Of a stretch of DNA of 64,000 bases, positions 63,290 through 64,000 are shown one piece after another. Position numbers and translations under genes: made by a program. The notes under the pieces were generated by a model. It was not told the origin of the DNA. It was given only the letters and a program-made list of their open reading frames with translations, and did no database searches. The stretch's first letter is position 1; each line of letters starts with the position of its first letter. Origin of the DNA: Gemmatimonadota bacterium (GTDB lineage Bacteria; Gemmatimonadota; Gemmatimonadetes; Longimicrobiales; Longimicrobiaceae); contig JAQBQD010000081.1 in the NCBI GenBank assembly GCA_028287185.1, positions 1 to 64,000 of the forward strand, given 5' to 3'.

Positions 63290-64000
63290 GTGACCAAATC
63301 CCGTAAGACGCACCGTCCGCTGGTGCTGGTGGCGATGGTGCTGGCGGCCTTCATGGGGGCCATCGAGGGCACCATCATCGCCACCGGCATGCCCAGCATC
63401 GCCGCCGAGATCGGCGGCTTCTCGCTGTACAGCTGGGTTTTCTCCAGCTTCCTGCTCATGCAGGCGGTGGCCATCCCCATCTTCGGAAAGCTGTCGGACC
63501 TGATGGGGCGCAAGCCGGCCTTCATCGCCGGCGTGGTGGTCTTCCTCGCGGGCTCCATCGCCTGCGGCTTCGCGACGTCGATGGGAATGCTGGTGGCGTT
63601 CCGCTTCGTGCAGGGCATGGGCGCGGGCGCGGTGCAGCCCATCACCACCACGCTGGCCGGCGACCTGTACTCGCTGGAGGAGCGCGGCCGCGTTCAGGGC
63701 TACCTGAGCAGCGTGTGGGGCGTGTCGTCCATCGCCGGGCCGCTGGTGGGCGGACTGATCGTGCACAGCGTGGGCTGGCAGTGGATCTTCTGGATGAACG
63801 TGCCGTTCGGGATCGCGGCCATCGTGCTCGTCGCGCGCTACCTGCACGAGCCCGTGCGCCACGGCGAGCGCAGCATCGACTACGCCGGCGCCGGGCTGCT
63901 GCTGGCGGCGGTGGGGCCGCTGATGCTGGCGCTCACGCAGGGCAGCGTGTGGGGATGGCCCATTGCGGCCGGCCTGCTCGCCGTCTCGGCCGTCGCCTTC
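63290..64000 (+). CDS. MFS drug exporter (DHA2/EmrB-like), N-terminal part
   Basis: The first 237 residues of a major-facilitator transporter are present, with about seven membrane helices; the gene runs off the window. The segment AFMGAIEGTIIATGMPSIAA in helix 1, GKLSDLMGRKP in the helix 2-3 loop and FRFVQGMGAGAVQP in helix 4 are typical of the 14-helix drug:H+ antiporter branch. GPLVGGLIVHSVGWQWIFWM matches motif C and the following loop. GTG at 63290 is preceded by AGGA. The substrate cannot be predicted. Confidence 0.9.
   Translation, partial: MTKSRKTHRPLVLVAMVLAAFMGAIEGTIIATGMPSIAAEIGGFSLYSWVFSSFLLMQAVAIPIFGKLSDLMGRKPAFIAGVVVFLAGSIACGFATSMGMLVAFRFVQGMGAGAVQPITTTLAGDLYSLEERGRVQGYLSSVWGVSSIAGPLVGGLIVHSVGWQWIFWMNVPFGIAAIVLVARYLHEPVRHGERSIDYAGAGLLLAAVGPLMLALTQGSVWGWPIAAGLLAVSAVAF

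Overview
The window is a very GC-rich bacterial chromosome segment. It most resembles the Gemmatimonadota, probably the Longimicrobium group. This is inference from gene content: a SusC/SusD pair, a type III glutamine synthetase, a compact dcw (division and cell wall) cluster whose MurE has the meso-diaminopimelate motif, a PASTA-tailed FtsI, and many genes joined by 4-bp ATGA/GTGA overlaps. No rRNA, tRNA, CRISPR array, IS element or prophage was seen. The first 25 bases are pure C and probably mark an artefactual contig end.

Region by region: (1) 1-774, truncated N-terminus of a type IIL (MmeI-like) restriction-modification enzyme. (2) 955-6437, a secreted GH3 beta-glucosidase, then glnN and an Lrp/AsnC regulator. 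(3) 6706-10515, a compact RiPP-like locus: a promoter, a 56-residue Trp/Cys-tailed precursor, a strong hairpin, a TPR protein with a P-loop-less ATPase-like N-terminus, a radical SAM/SPASM maturase and a terminator. This is the best candidate for a previously undescribed system. (4) 10630-15994, minus-strand genes: a membrane protein, asparaginase, SDR and ferritin-like protein in overlapping frames, and a LytS/LytTR-type two-component pair with three 21-bp repeats upstream. (5) 16330-20606, a five-gene sulfur operon: tandem rhodanese, two YeeE/YedE-type membrane halves, a membrane-anchored rhodanese with Ser in place of Cys, and a MoCo-sulfurase-like PLP enzyme. (6) 20842-29911, alaS, a phosphotransferase/acyl-CoA dehydrogenase pair, a SnoaL-like protein, an APC permease and a TonB-type protein. 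A dispersed intergenic repeat is scattered through this region. (7) 30184-39705, kup, recA, threonine aldolase and susD/susC. (8) 40346-59350, hisA and an M23 peptidase, then the dcw cluster mraZ-rsmH-ftsL-ftsI-murE-murF-mraY-murD-ftsW-murG-murC-ftsQ-ftsA-ftsZ, read leftward from a perfect MraZ-box array. (9) 59748-64000, an S1/P1 nuclease, a small hypothetical protein, a HipA-like/DUF3037 pair and the start of an MFS exporter.

The dcw cluster gives the whole lipid II assembly line except MurB and Ddl. The RiPP locus looks self-contained for precursor synthesis and modification but has no visible protease or exporter. The sulfur operon could import thiosulfate-like sulfur and move it as sulfane sulfur to a cysteine-desulfurase-like enzyme.
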